The position numbers and the translations under genes were made by a program. The notes beneath the pieces were generated by a model. It ran no database searches. It saw only the letters and a program-made list of their open reading frames with translations, and was not told the DNA's origin. This document shows positions 34,156-42,445 of a DNA stretch of 64,000 bases, one piece after another. The stretch comes from Mycoplana rhizolycopersici. GTDB lineage: Bacteria; Pseudomonadota; Alphaproteobacteria; Rhizobiales; Rhizobiaceae. The stretch's first letter is position 1; each line of letters starts with the position of its first letter. The stretch covers positions 186,001-250,000 of the forward strand of contig NZ_JABXYK010000003.1 of NCBI RefSeq assembly GCF_013378445.1, read 5' to 3'.

Positions 34156-35040
34156 CTAGATCGAGTTTAGTGCAGCTCTCCATGCGGACAGGGTATCTTC
34201 TTTTTCCATCGGGATGTGCCCACCCTTTTGCGTTCTGCGATTAAAGAAACGAAAACTGATATCCTCGATCAAATCCAGCTTTCCTTCAGCGCGTAGTGAC
34301 TGGATTTCATCCCAGAAGGGCTCAACCTGAGACCTCATGTGAGATCGATCTTTTATGTTTTGATAGTACCAAACTCGGCGGGGGAGATCTTTCGCTTCGC
34401 TCCAGCGATCTATAACTCGCATTCGAGAGGAATACCTCTCTCTGATGTAATCAATACTTCTGCCTTTATAGCACCGGCTTATCATTCGTTCCTTGGGGCC
34501 ATCATCGGTATACAAAAATAGATCGACTTGTGGAATCTCAACGATTACGGTGCATCTTGGGAAGAGGGTGGCGGTCATTAGTGCCCAAAAACCGCCAGCG
34601 GATATGCCGTAAAGCAATGTATTCTGAGATTCGACGTTAATCAGATGTGCTATTCTTCTCAATATGTCGGACACTGCTTCAAGGGCCCAGCCCTCCTTGT
34701 ATCCCTGATGCCAACCGCCGTTAAGTGAATCATTCATATAAAGCGTTGGGTCATTTATGCTTATAAAGGAGGCTTCAATGTCGTGATGCCATGACCACCG
34801 ATAGAAATATGGTAGTTTTACGGCATGCCTTTGGACGGCGTCTTGACCGCATATTACAAGTTTATTGGAATTTTTCCTGAAAAAGCAAAATAACTCTATC
34901 TTGAATCCAAGATAATTGAATGAATAAACTACCTGCTTGTCATATATAATCGGAAAATCGCGAACGTCGGCATCAATCACGATTGGTGCATAGATTTTGT
35001 CCTTGTCGAGCCAAGCATTATTTCTAGTTTTCTGTCCCAT
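34156..35040 (-). CDS. Alpha/beta-hydrolase-like protein in the glycan block
   Basis: 294 residues. The nucleophile elbow GISAGGFWALMTA (G-x-S-x-G) is clear, and a terminal histidine in GGHIPMEKED could complete the triad. The N-terminal half has the beta-strand pattern of the fold. The overall style recalls proteins such as Asp2 of accessory Sec loci and glycan-modifying esterases, which remove or transfer acyl groups, but I cannot assign a substrate. It is convergent with the gene ending at 34149, with a gap of 6 bp. AT-rich like its neighbours to the left. Confidence 0.6.
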   Translation of the reverse strand: MGQKTRNNAWLDKDKIYAPIVIDADVRDFPIIYDKQVVYSFNYLGFKIELFCFFRKNSNKLVICGQDAVQRHAVKLPYFYRWSWHHDIEASFISINDPTLYMNDSLNGGWHQGYKEGWALEAVSDILRRIAHLINVESQNTLLYGISAGGFWALMTATLFPRCTVIVEIPQVDLFLYTDDGPKERMISRCYKGRSIDYIRERYSSRMRVIDRWSEAKDLPRRVWYYQNIKDRSHMRSQVEPFWDEIQSLRAEGKLDLIEDISFRFFNRRTQKGGHIPMEKEDTLSAWRAALNSI

Positions 35041-35198
35041 TGCCTGCCGCTATCCAATTTTATAAGCCGATATCAACGTATGCCACACGATTTGGTCAAC
35101 TTTGACCACAATCTTCGGATATGTCGTCAATTCTAGATTGTGCCTGTCCAGCCAAAGCTCTTGGTTCTGGAATAGGCCGCATTTGGCATCCGTCAATT

Positions 35199-36020
35199 TT
35201 ACCGGCTACCGCGATAATGCCCGCCGTCCATCGCGGCGGCGACGATGTCAAACTCCCGCTCCGCCTTTGCCCATTCGTCCATGCGGCTGATGATGTCGTC
35301 GTTGCCGCCATTCTTGTTGTAGTTGTTGTAGAGCGAGATCGGCCGCTCGTCTGTGCTGGGCAACGTGCTTGTCCGGTAGTCCGTGGAGACGCAGTAGACG
35401 GGGGTGTTCGTCATCGCCGTGTGCCAGCGAAACCAGACGTCGTCTGCGGTCGGCGCCACGGCCTTCGCCTTTGCATAGTCGAGGACGCCCGGCGGGAAAT
35501 AGGACGTGTGATAGAGGATACCGTCCTTGCCCGTCGGCAGCATCATCAGGTCGGGATTGCGGACGATGCTGCCGCCCATCCAGTTTTTATACGGCATGAG
35601 CTGCCCCCCCTGCGTCAGGATGGCATGCGCCCGGTTGGCGATCACGCAGCGGTAGCGTTCGTGATGCGCCATCAGGCTCGACAGCCAGTCTCGTGGATAG
35701 ATGGTGTCGTCGTCGGTCGTGGCGATGAACGCGCCCCGGTCGCCGAGTGCTGCCAGGAGCGGCAGCAGCTTGCGATAGGGGCCGATGTTCGAAACCCAGC
35801 GCACGGAGAACCGGCTATCCTCTCGCCGGAGCTGCTCGAGGGCGCCGGGCAGGTCCGGTACGCCCTTGTCGAGCAGGTAGGGTTCCTTGGAGAGGTGCAG
35901 GATCACCGTAAAATTGGCGTAGTCCTGCTCAAGGAGCGAGCGCACGGTCTGGTCGACGCGTTCGACACGGCTGTCGATTGTCGTCAGGCTTATATACACA
36001 TGGGGGGGATTGACGGTCAT
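35199..36020 (-). CDS. Glycosyltransferase (GT2-like)
   Basis: 273 residues from the ATG at 36020, which starts MTVNPPHVYISLTTID. The frame is open up to 36074 inside the upstream gene. The D-x-D motif is in FIATTDDDTIYPRDWL, followed by NRAHAILTQGG. This resembles the GT2-related family of short transferases found with capsule genes. It lies 10 bp after the 1357-residue gene, so both are likely one operon. GC-rich, unlike the block to its left. Substrate unknown. Confidence 0.7.
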   Translation of the reverse strand: MTVNPPHVYISLTTIDSRVERVDQTVRSLLEQDYANFTVILHLSKEPYLLDKGVPDLPGALEQLRREDSRFSVRWVSNIGPYRKLLPLLAALGDRGAFIATTDDDTIYPRDWLSSLMAHHERYRCVIANRAHAILTQGGQLMPYKNWMGGSIVRNPDLMMLPTGKDGILYHTSYFPPGVLDYAKAKAVAPTADDVWFRWHTAMTNTPVYCVSTDYRTSTLPSTDERPISLYNNYNKNGGNDDIISRMDEWAKAEREFDIVAAAMDGGHYRGSR

Positions 36021-36030
36021 TCGGATCAGC

Positions 36031-39000
36031 TCAGGGGCGAAGTGCCATGGGGACGATGGAGTTGGGAGGCGCAATCACCTCGCCGACGGCGACCGCCTGG
36101 CGAAGATGGCGGTGGTGCCGTGCGAAGTTGGCGCGGAAAAGCTGCAGGTACTGGGGGGTGAGACGGGCTGTTCGATTGGAGAGCGTCGTCGGCGCTGCGT
36201 AGCAGTAGACAAGCGGATAGTCGACATGCACGATTGCCTTCGCGCCGATGGCGGACCTTATGCGCTCACGCATTTCCACGTCGCCGCGCGAGCGGACATT
36301 GGCGAACGGGCCGATGCGGGAGAAGACTTCCGTTCTGAAGACGGAGGTCATGGTTCCGTCGCCGAGCAGGCTGAAATCCTGCTCGAATTGCGGGCGCCCC
36401 GCGCCGTCGATCCGCATATGCCAGCTGGTCGCCAGCATCGCCTGCGCGCCCGCACGCTCCAGCGCGTCGATCTGTGTCCGAAGCCTGGCCGGGTGCGCCA
36501 CGTCATCGCCATCCAGGATCGCAAGGTAGGGAGCGGAAGCGATCTCCAGTGCGCGATTGCGTCCGACATACGGACCCTGGTTCTGTTCGAAGCGCTCGAG
36601 AATGATCTCGGGATAGCCGGATGCGAGCTGGGCGATCTCCGCGCCAACTTCGACGCTGGAACCATCGTCGATAAGGATCAGTTCCACTTCGACGCCTTCC
36701 TGGCGAAGAATGGACTCAACCGCCAGCTTCAGCAGTCGCAGATCGGGATCTAGCACGGTCATGACGACCGACACGCGCGGCAGCGGACTTTCGAGCTCGC
36801 TGGTCTCATGGCGCGCGGCGAGGATCGAATTGAAGAAGCGCTCCAGCGAGCCGGTCTCGAATTTCGCTGTCCTGATTCCGAGCGGCGCGCCAAGCGTCTC
36901 GAGATGCGTCTCCAGCCAATCCATCTTGTCGAGCTGGCCGCGGGCGATGATCTCCGCGTCTGTCCGCCCGGTTTCCGGCAAGTGCTGCGAAAGGTATTCC
37001 CGATCGCCGATGATCGTGGCGAACACCATCCGGGCATCGAACGTGTCGTAGCGGCGATAGGCCGAGACGCGATCCGCCAGTTGCGCCTGCGAAAGCAGGT
37101 GTGTGTAGGAACGCAGTTCCTGGGCAAGCCGTAGCAGCGGCCGATCGTCGCGGATCCAGTCGTTGATCGCCTTGACCAGCGTGTCCACGTCGCCCGCTGC
37201 CAGTGCCGAGCGTATGATTTCTTCGATTGTCTCGGCCGCAAGGACCTTGCTTAGGCGGCCCCCCAGGTCGAGGTCGGCAATGTCCTGGTCGTCGAGATCG
37301 GAGCGCCGCAGCAATCCGTGGAAGGCATTGGCCATCGTATCCGAGGCAATGGCGTCGCGGTTGACGCGTCCGAGAATGTTCACCAGCGCCCAACTGATCA
37401 CGGCCGGAGAACCATATCTCTTCAGTGTCTCGAGGACCCTGAGCAGCGCCACGCCCGGCTTGTCTGAACGGACGGCGCTCACGCCCGCCATCAGTACCAT
37501 TTCCATCTCCCGGGGGGCGAGATGAACTGCGAGAAGGTCCACGAACTGGTTTGTCAGCCGAGGCTGATGTCGAACGATGTGCGCCAGGAGATGCCGGTAC
37601 CGTATCGCAAAGACCTCGTGGCAGCCAACGTCACTCACCAACATCATCAGGCTGCGAAATTCCGGCACCGCGGCGATTTCCGGCCCGGTGTTGCAGATAA
37701 TTCGTTCCAGCATGCGGCGCGCTGCGCCCAGGTAGCCCGTCTGCAGGTTCTCCCGGCAAAGGGCGATCACACTGCTAAGCTGCCTGTTTTGCAGCGCGTC
37801 GAAGTCCCCCGAATCCAACCCTTCCGCCAACTGACGCAAGTATTCCCGCCGCCTGACGATCGGTGACAGAAGTCGCTTGGAGGCTTCACCGAGCGTATCG
37901 AGGGCCGGCAGGGTAAGTGGCTGCCGGTCGCTCAGCGATATGATTGTCTCGTCGGACTCGACGCTGAGATATCGCGCGATCTGTCCGTCGTGTTCCTTCA
38001 AATGCAATACGTCGAACAACGGCAGCATAAGGAAGGTCTGAACGTTGGCCTCGATGATACTCGACAGCCTGATCGGAGCTTCACCAAGCGCTTTTGCTCT
38101 GGCGAGGCTCATGCAGCTTGCCGCCAGGCAGCACATGGAGGTCAGGCTCGCGACATTGCGCTCGAGTGGCAGGCATGCATTGTCTCTGGTGGAGCGGCGA
38201 AGCGCCAGGAAGGTCAATTCAAAGCGATGACCATGGTCCCGGAAGGCCGCGAGAGCGTTGCGAACGTAGTACGGCGGATACTTCATGTCTCGTGACAGGA
38301 ACAGCACCGGTGTATCCGCCGAAAGGGTGGAGGGCAGGGTTGAAAGACGTGACGCGAGCCCTCCGGCACCGTCTTCTGCTGTCGCATCAATCGAAATGGC
38401 GTGAACCGGCCCGTCATAGGTTATTTTAGGCGGTGTCGGTCCATCGAAGACGATAACGAGGGGCGCTTCTTCGTTGGCGCCGGTGGAGGCTATTGAAACC
38501 GTTCCAAACGGACAGATCTTCGCGGTGCCTGCCAGGTCCGCAATAACTTTGCCGGGTTTCGTGAGGAAATCGGCAGAAGACCATTTCGCCGAAGGCGCAA
38601 GCAGCACGGCGCCCGGGATGCCGTCCGAATAGGCGTACTGCAATGCCAAGGGATTGCCGGCCATTTCGCATAGATATTCTGCCGGCAGCCGCATTGCGCT
38701 ATCATTTCCGAGCGTTCGGCGCCAAGCTTGCGCCAGTTCGGCAGCGATAAAATGCCTGCCTTCCGCAATAAGGAGAGCTGTATTCTTGGTTCTGAAGGCG
38801 TCCACGGCTTGCGTATCGAAAAGCGTCTCGCCGAGTTCGAGTGCAATCTTCTCGTCGGGATGCTCATTCGGAGGCAGGACGAAGCCGAGACTTATGCCGG
38901 CTTCCGACAACTCGTTGAGATGTGTCCGCCAGGCCGGCGTAATCCGATCCCTCCTGCTCAAGGCAAACAACGCCCCCGTCCCGCTGACGTCGGGTGCGGA

Positions 39001-40104
39001 CGTAAGGTCAATCGTTGAATTCTGGATGTACTTTGCAGCGCGCCAATTGGCCAAGGCGCTGTGCGGAGCCCTGTGAATGTTCCTGCGTCCCGTTACCAGA
39101 GCGGTCTCGTAGGCATTTGGCAATCCGACAACCGGCAGGATGGTCGTGAGCTTGCCAAGGGCATCGCTCCCATCAAGCCCCGCGTTCTCCCCCGACTTGG
39201 CAAGTTCGTCGATGAGAATGGACAGGTCGGGATCCGTTACGGAATGAATTGTTGCGGCATAGCCGTCCCAATCAGTCCGCAGAGCGTGGTCGAGTATGAG
39301 GCGCCGTGCCAGGCCTTCTTTGTCGTTTCGCCGAGCAAGCAGGGATATCGCCCCCAAGACCCTTCCTGCACGAACGAGGAGATCCGCTCGTTCAAGCTCG
39401 CCCTCCGGGCTACGGCGGACATCTTCGCGGCCGACGGTTCCTGCCTCGATCTCAGAAAAAAACGCGGCCAACAGAGACTGGCGGTTATCGGAGACGGGCA
39501 GGCCTGCGGCTTCCTCCAGCGCGCCAGAGTAAAGCATTGCGTCGCTGCCGGCGGCTGCAAATTCGGACAGTGCTGCTACGCGCGCCTCTCCGTCTCGCGC
39601 ACCACGTACGCGTTGGCAGATTTCCTCACGCTTTTTCTTGACGATAGTCCACAGATCTTTAGGCGACTTTGCGACATGTCTCTTGTCATTGAGGAGCATT
39701 CTCAGGGCCAGGCATTCCGACACGAGTTCGGTCGCCAGATCCACTGCGTTGAAGTCGGGCGATGAACCCGCTCCTGAAGTTAACTTCGCTGTGCTTTTCC
39801 ATCCGAATTGCACATACCGCGCCCCGTCTGGTTCAAGGTCACTGTTGGGCTGATATGCCCATTTCCCTCGCCAAAATTGGGTCAGGAGAAATCTAATGCG
39901 GCTGCCGGTTCGTTTGCGGGCATCAACCTGTGAGATTATGCGATCAGCGCCGAAAACGTCCTCACGAAGTGCAGTACGTTCTGCGAACGCGATCATCAGG
40001 CAAAGTCTCATGTTCGCAGGAGCCCTTTCTTCCGGCAGTTTCGCGACATTTGGTGAGAGCTTTTTAAGCGGCGGAGGTGGTCGGTGCAACTGTAACTTGG
40101 CCAT
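36031..40104 (-). CDS. Giant protein with C-terminal GT2 domain
   Basis: 1357 residues. A GT2 domain begins near residue 1108 (VSVVMTVLDPDLRLLKLAVE), with IDDGSSVEVGA and the metal site ILDGDDVAHPARL near 1201, and an acceptor region TSWHMRIDGAG. The preceding 1100 residues are mostly helical and repetitive, with leucine-rich pairs, and no domain that I recognise; they may be a scaffold that holds partner enzymes. There is no signal peptide. The start at 40104 has a weak ribosome binding site; the next ATG, at 40011, is an alternative. GC-rich. Its position with two glycosyltransferases suggests a role in one large polysaccharide. Confidence 0.72.
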   Translation of the reverse strand: MAKLQLHRPPPPLKKLSPNVAKLPEERAPANMRLCLMIAFAERTALREDVFGADRIISQVDARKRTGSRIRFLLTQFWRGKWAYQPNSDLEPDGARYVQFGWKSTAKLTSGAGSSPDFNAVDLATELVSECLALRMLLNDKRHVAKSPKDLWTIVKKKREEICQRVRGARDGEARVAALSEFAAAGSDAMLYSGALEEAAGLPVSDNRQSLLAAFFSEIEAGTVGREDVRRSPEGELERADLLVRAGRVLGAISLLARRNDKEGLARRLILDHALRTDWDGYAATIHSVTDPDLSILIDELAKSGENAGLDGSDALGKLTTILPVVGLPNAYETALVTGRRNIHRAPHSALANWRAAKYIQNSTIDLTSAPDVSGTGALFALSRRDRITPAWRTHLNELSEAGISLGFVLPPNEHPDEKIALELGETLFDTQAVDAFRTKNTALLIAEGRHFIAAELAQAWRRTLGNDSAMRLPAEYLCEMAGNPLALQYAYSDGIPGAVLLAPSAKWSSADFLTKPGKVIADLAGTAKICPFGTVSIASTGANEEAPLVIVFDGPTPPKITYDGPVHAISIDATAEDGAGGLASRLSTLPSTLSADTPVLFLSRDMKYPPYYVRNALAAFRDHGHRFELTFLALRRSTRDNACLPLERNVASLTSMCCLAASCMSLARAKALGEAPIRLSSIIEANVQTFLMLPLFDVLHLKEHDGQIARYLSVESDETIISLSDRQPLTLPALDTLGEASKRLLSPIVRRREYLRQLAEGLDSGDFDALQNRQLSSVIALCRENLQTGYLGAARRMLERIICNTGPEIAAVPEFRSLMMLVSDVGCHEVFAIRYRHLLAHIVRHQPRLTNQFVDLLAVHLAPREMEMVLMAGVSAVRSDKPGVALLRVLETLKRYGSPAVISWALVNILGRVNRDAIASDTMANAFHGLLRRSDLDDQDIADLDLGGRLSKVLAAETIEEIIRSALAAGDVDTLVKAINDWIRDDRPLLRLAQELRSYTHLLSQAQLADRVSAYRRYDTFDARMVFATIIGDREYLSQHLPETGRTDAEIIARGQLDKMDWLETHLETLGAPLGIRTAKFETGSLERFFNSILAARHETSELESPLPRVSVVMTVLDPDLRLLKLAVESILRQEGVEVELILIDDGSSVEVGAEIAQLASGYPEIILERFEQNQGPYVGRNRALEIASAPYLAILDGDDVAHPARLRTQIDALERAGAQAMLATSWHMRIDGAGRPQFEQDFSLLGDGTMTSVFRTEVFSRIGPFANVRSRGDVEMRERIRSAIGAKAIVHVDYPLVYCYAAPTTLSNRTARLTPQYLQLFRANFARHHRHLRQAVAVGEVIAPPNSIVPMALRP

Positions 40105-40195
40105 TTATGCGCATTCATAGACGGACGGGCGAATTGCCAATCCCGGTGCTGGATCTTCAACCCGCGAGCCAATCTGCCGACCTCGCGTCGAGCGC

Positions 40196-40408
40196 CTGAA
40201 CCCTCGCTGGTTCATGAGCTTAGACGGCGTGCGGGCAAGGCTGAAGGATTGGCGTAGAGACTACAACGAGTTCCGGCCACACAGCGCGATCGGCAACAAG
40301 GTGCCGATTTCGCTCATGAACGGCTCGTCGGCACCCCCGCCGACATGAGCCTTAACCCCGGAAAATTCCAGCTCCCGCTGGCCCAAAATCGGGGTGCACC
40401 TCAATTGC
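40196..40408 (+). mobile_element. IS3-family insertion sequence remnant
   Basis: A scrap of transposase orfB (IS3/IS407-like) reading RLNPRWFMSLDGVRARLKDW then RRDYNEFRPHSAIGNKVPIS and ending at the TGA at 40346-40348. The rest of orfB and orfA are missing. Downstream, GGCCCAAAATCGGGGTGCAC looks like the right terminal inverted repeat of such elements. It lies between the broken RTX gene and the giant GT2 gene and marks past rearrangement. Confidence 0.75.
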
Positions 40409-40560
40409 GATGGTAACGAACATGCAATTGGATTTTGTGAGGCGAGGAATGGACGAAGGCTGGGGAGTGCTTCGAGGACGCGGGTCGAAGCTTTTCGGAT
40501 GGCGAGGTAGCGCCGTTTCCGGCGCTGCACGTGTTCGATTGGTGGTCGTCGTTGCCTCGC

Positions 40561-42081
40561 CTACAGCAGAAAATCCGCCTTGGTCAGCTTGAGGGCGTCG
40601 TCGAAGTGCAGGACGAAGTTCGCCTTCCCATCGCCATCTGTGTCGCCGTAGACGTAGGTTTTGGCTTTCTCCTCGACGTAGCGCAGCTCGCCGGCGGCCT
40701 TGGAGAACTTGTCGGTACCGATGATGGCGAACGCTTGGTTGCCGGATTTCGACGCCGCCGCGTCGATGCCAGTCAGATCGATCAGGTCTTTCTCCTTCCG
40801 CGAGAAGTCGAAGATCGTGTCGGTCTTGCTCTTCGAGGTGGAAAGCTCAGCCGTCAACTTGAACACAAAGGTGTCGGCTCCCTTGCCGCCATAGAGGTCA
40901 TCGGCGCCCTTACCGCTGATCAGCACATCGTTGCCGCGGCCACCCTTCAGCACATTGTCCGCCGCATTTCCGGTGATGGTGTTTGCGGCAGAGTTGCCGG
41001 TGCCGTTGATCGCCTTCGTGCCGGTCAGCGTCAGGTTCTCGACATTGGTGGTAAGCGTATAGCTGACCGAGGCATTGACGAGGTCGGTGCCTCTGTGGGG
41101 TTGCTCACCGACTTTGTCACCCACGTTGTCGACGAAGTAAGTATCTTGACCGGATCCACCACCGAGAATGTCTCTGCCGGTCCCTCCGTCCAAAATGTCG
41201 TTTCCGCCCTCGCCGTATACGGCGTCGTTGCCCTTGCCACCGTAGAGCTTGTCGTTGCCGTCGCCGCCTCCAATTGAGTCGTTGCCGGCACCGCCAAAAA
41301 TCTTGTCGCTGCCCTTTCCCTCTCCACCCTGCAGGTAGTCGGAACCGGCGCCTCCGTCGAGAATGTCGTTGCCGCGCCCTCCGTCGAACGTATCTTTGCC
41401 GGTGTGTCCGTTGAAACGATCTTTGCCAGAGCCGCCTACAAGCGTGACCATCTCGATGTTCTTCATCGTTATCGATGCATCCGTTGATACAGATGCCTTC
41501 GAAACTGTGAAGGTCAGCCCGGTCGTGTAGCGGGAGAAGTCCAGTTCGGCGCGGTCGATACCACCGCCGCCATTGAGCGCGAGCGCATCGCCGGGCAGCA
41601 GCATGCCGATAAACCGATCGTTGCCCGATCCAAGATCGACGGTATTGGAGGGAGGTACCGGCGACGGATGACGGATCAGGGGGTCTTGCCACGCTGGTGT
41701 GTACATGAAGTGACTGGCAGTGACGACGTCATCGCCGGCACCTGCGTCAATCAGGTTGGCACCGAGATAATCCTCGATGCGGTCATTTCCCGCACCGCCG
41801 TAAATGATGTCGTCGTCTTCGTATTTTTCCCAATCCTCGTCCGAATATTCCCCAAAGAATTCCTCCGTATGGAAAACGTCCATATCAAGAGGTGGGACTG
41901 GGCCGCCGACGATGAAATCGTTGCCTTCACCGCCTTCGAGAGTGTCGTTGCCGTCTTCGCCATAAAGAGTGTCGTTGCCCTTTGCCTCCAGCAATCGTGT
42001 CGTCACCGCTCCCGCCTTGAAATATGTCGTCGAGATTGCCGCCGGTGAAGCTGTTATTGCCGGAATTGCCAGTGATATAGA
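40561..42081 (-). pseudogene. RTX calcium-binding repeat protein, frameshifted and without start
   Basis: The downstream ORF (ATG at 42006, 481 residues) carries nonapeptide repeats of the GGxGxDxLx type ([20 protein letters not shown]). Its C-terminus is a serralysin-type type I secretion region: [39 protein letters not shown] and LTKADFLL. Upstream, repeat-like coding ([30 protein letters not shown]) continues in another frame up to an in-frame TAG at about 42079, with no start codon. An extra G in the AAAGGG run near 41978-41983 would explain the shift. An ordinary secreted RTX protein appears to have decayed here, perhaps with the adjacent IS scrap. Confidence 0.7.
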
Positions 42082-42251
42082 CGGCCTAGCTCAGTCAAAT
42101 ATAAACCACAAGCTGCGCATAATTGCTTCTGCACCCCTGAGGCACAAGCACACCTTTCGCCGCCACCCCTTTCGACCGAAGAGGTGCGCCCGGCGTGCGC
42201 CGGACCCTTGACACGCCCGCCAATCTCGCCGATGACTTCCCGCAGCCATTC

Positions 42252-42325
42252 GCGGGTATGATGTAATGGTAGCCTGTCAGCTTCCCAAGCTGAACGCGCG
42301 GGTTCGATTCCCGCTACCCGCTCCA
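42252..42325 (+). tRNA. tRNA-Gly (CCC)
   Basis: A 74-nt cloverleaf including encoded CCA. Acceptor arm GCGGGTA/TACCCGC, anticodon stem TCAGC/GCTGA with loop TTCCCAA (anticodon CCC), T-arm GGGTTCGATTCCC. It reads codon GGG. It lies 170 bp upstream of the decayed RTX gene. Confidence 0.95.
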
Positions 42326-42445
42326 GCCTCGTTCTTTGATAGTTTGGCAGATGCTGCCCGTTGGCGGAACGGACGGTCACGGGCGACCGTCTGGGTCGAT
42401 ACTGCCTGAGCTTGGGGCAGAGCTGATCTGCCCTGCGTTCCTCAA

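Noticed and set aside
42252-42325. tRNA-Gly as an integration site for the accessory block 31326-42081
   Set aside because: The block lies on the 5' side of the tRNA; islands normally insert at the 3' end. No integrase and no copy of the tRNA 3' end was found at the other boundary.
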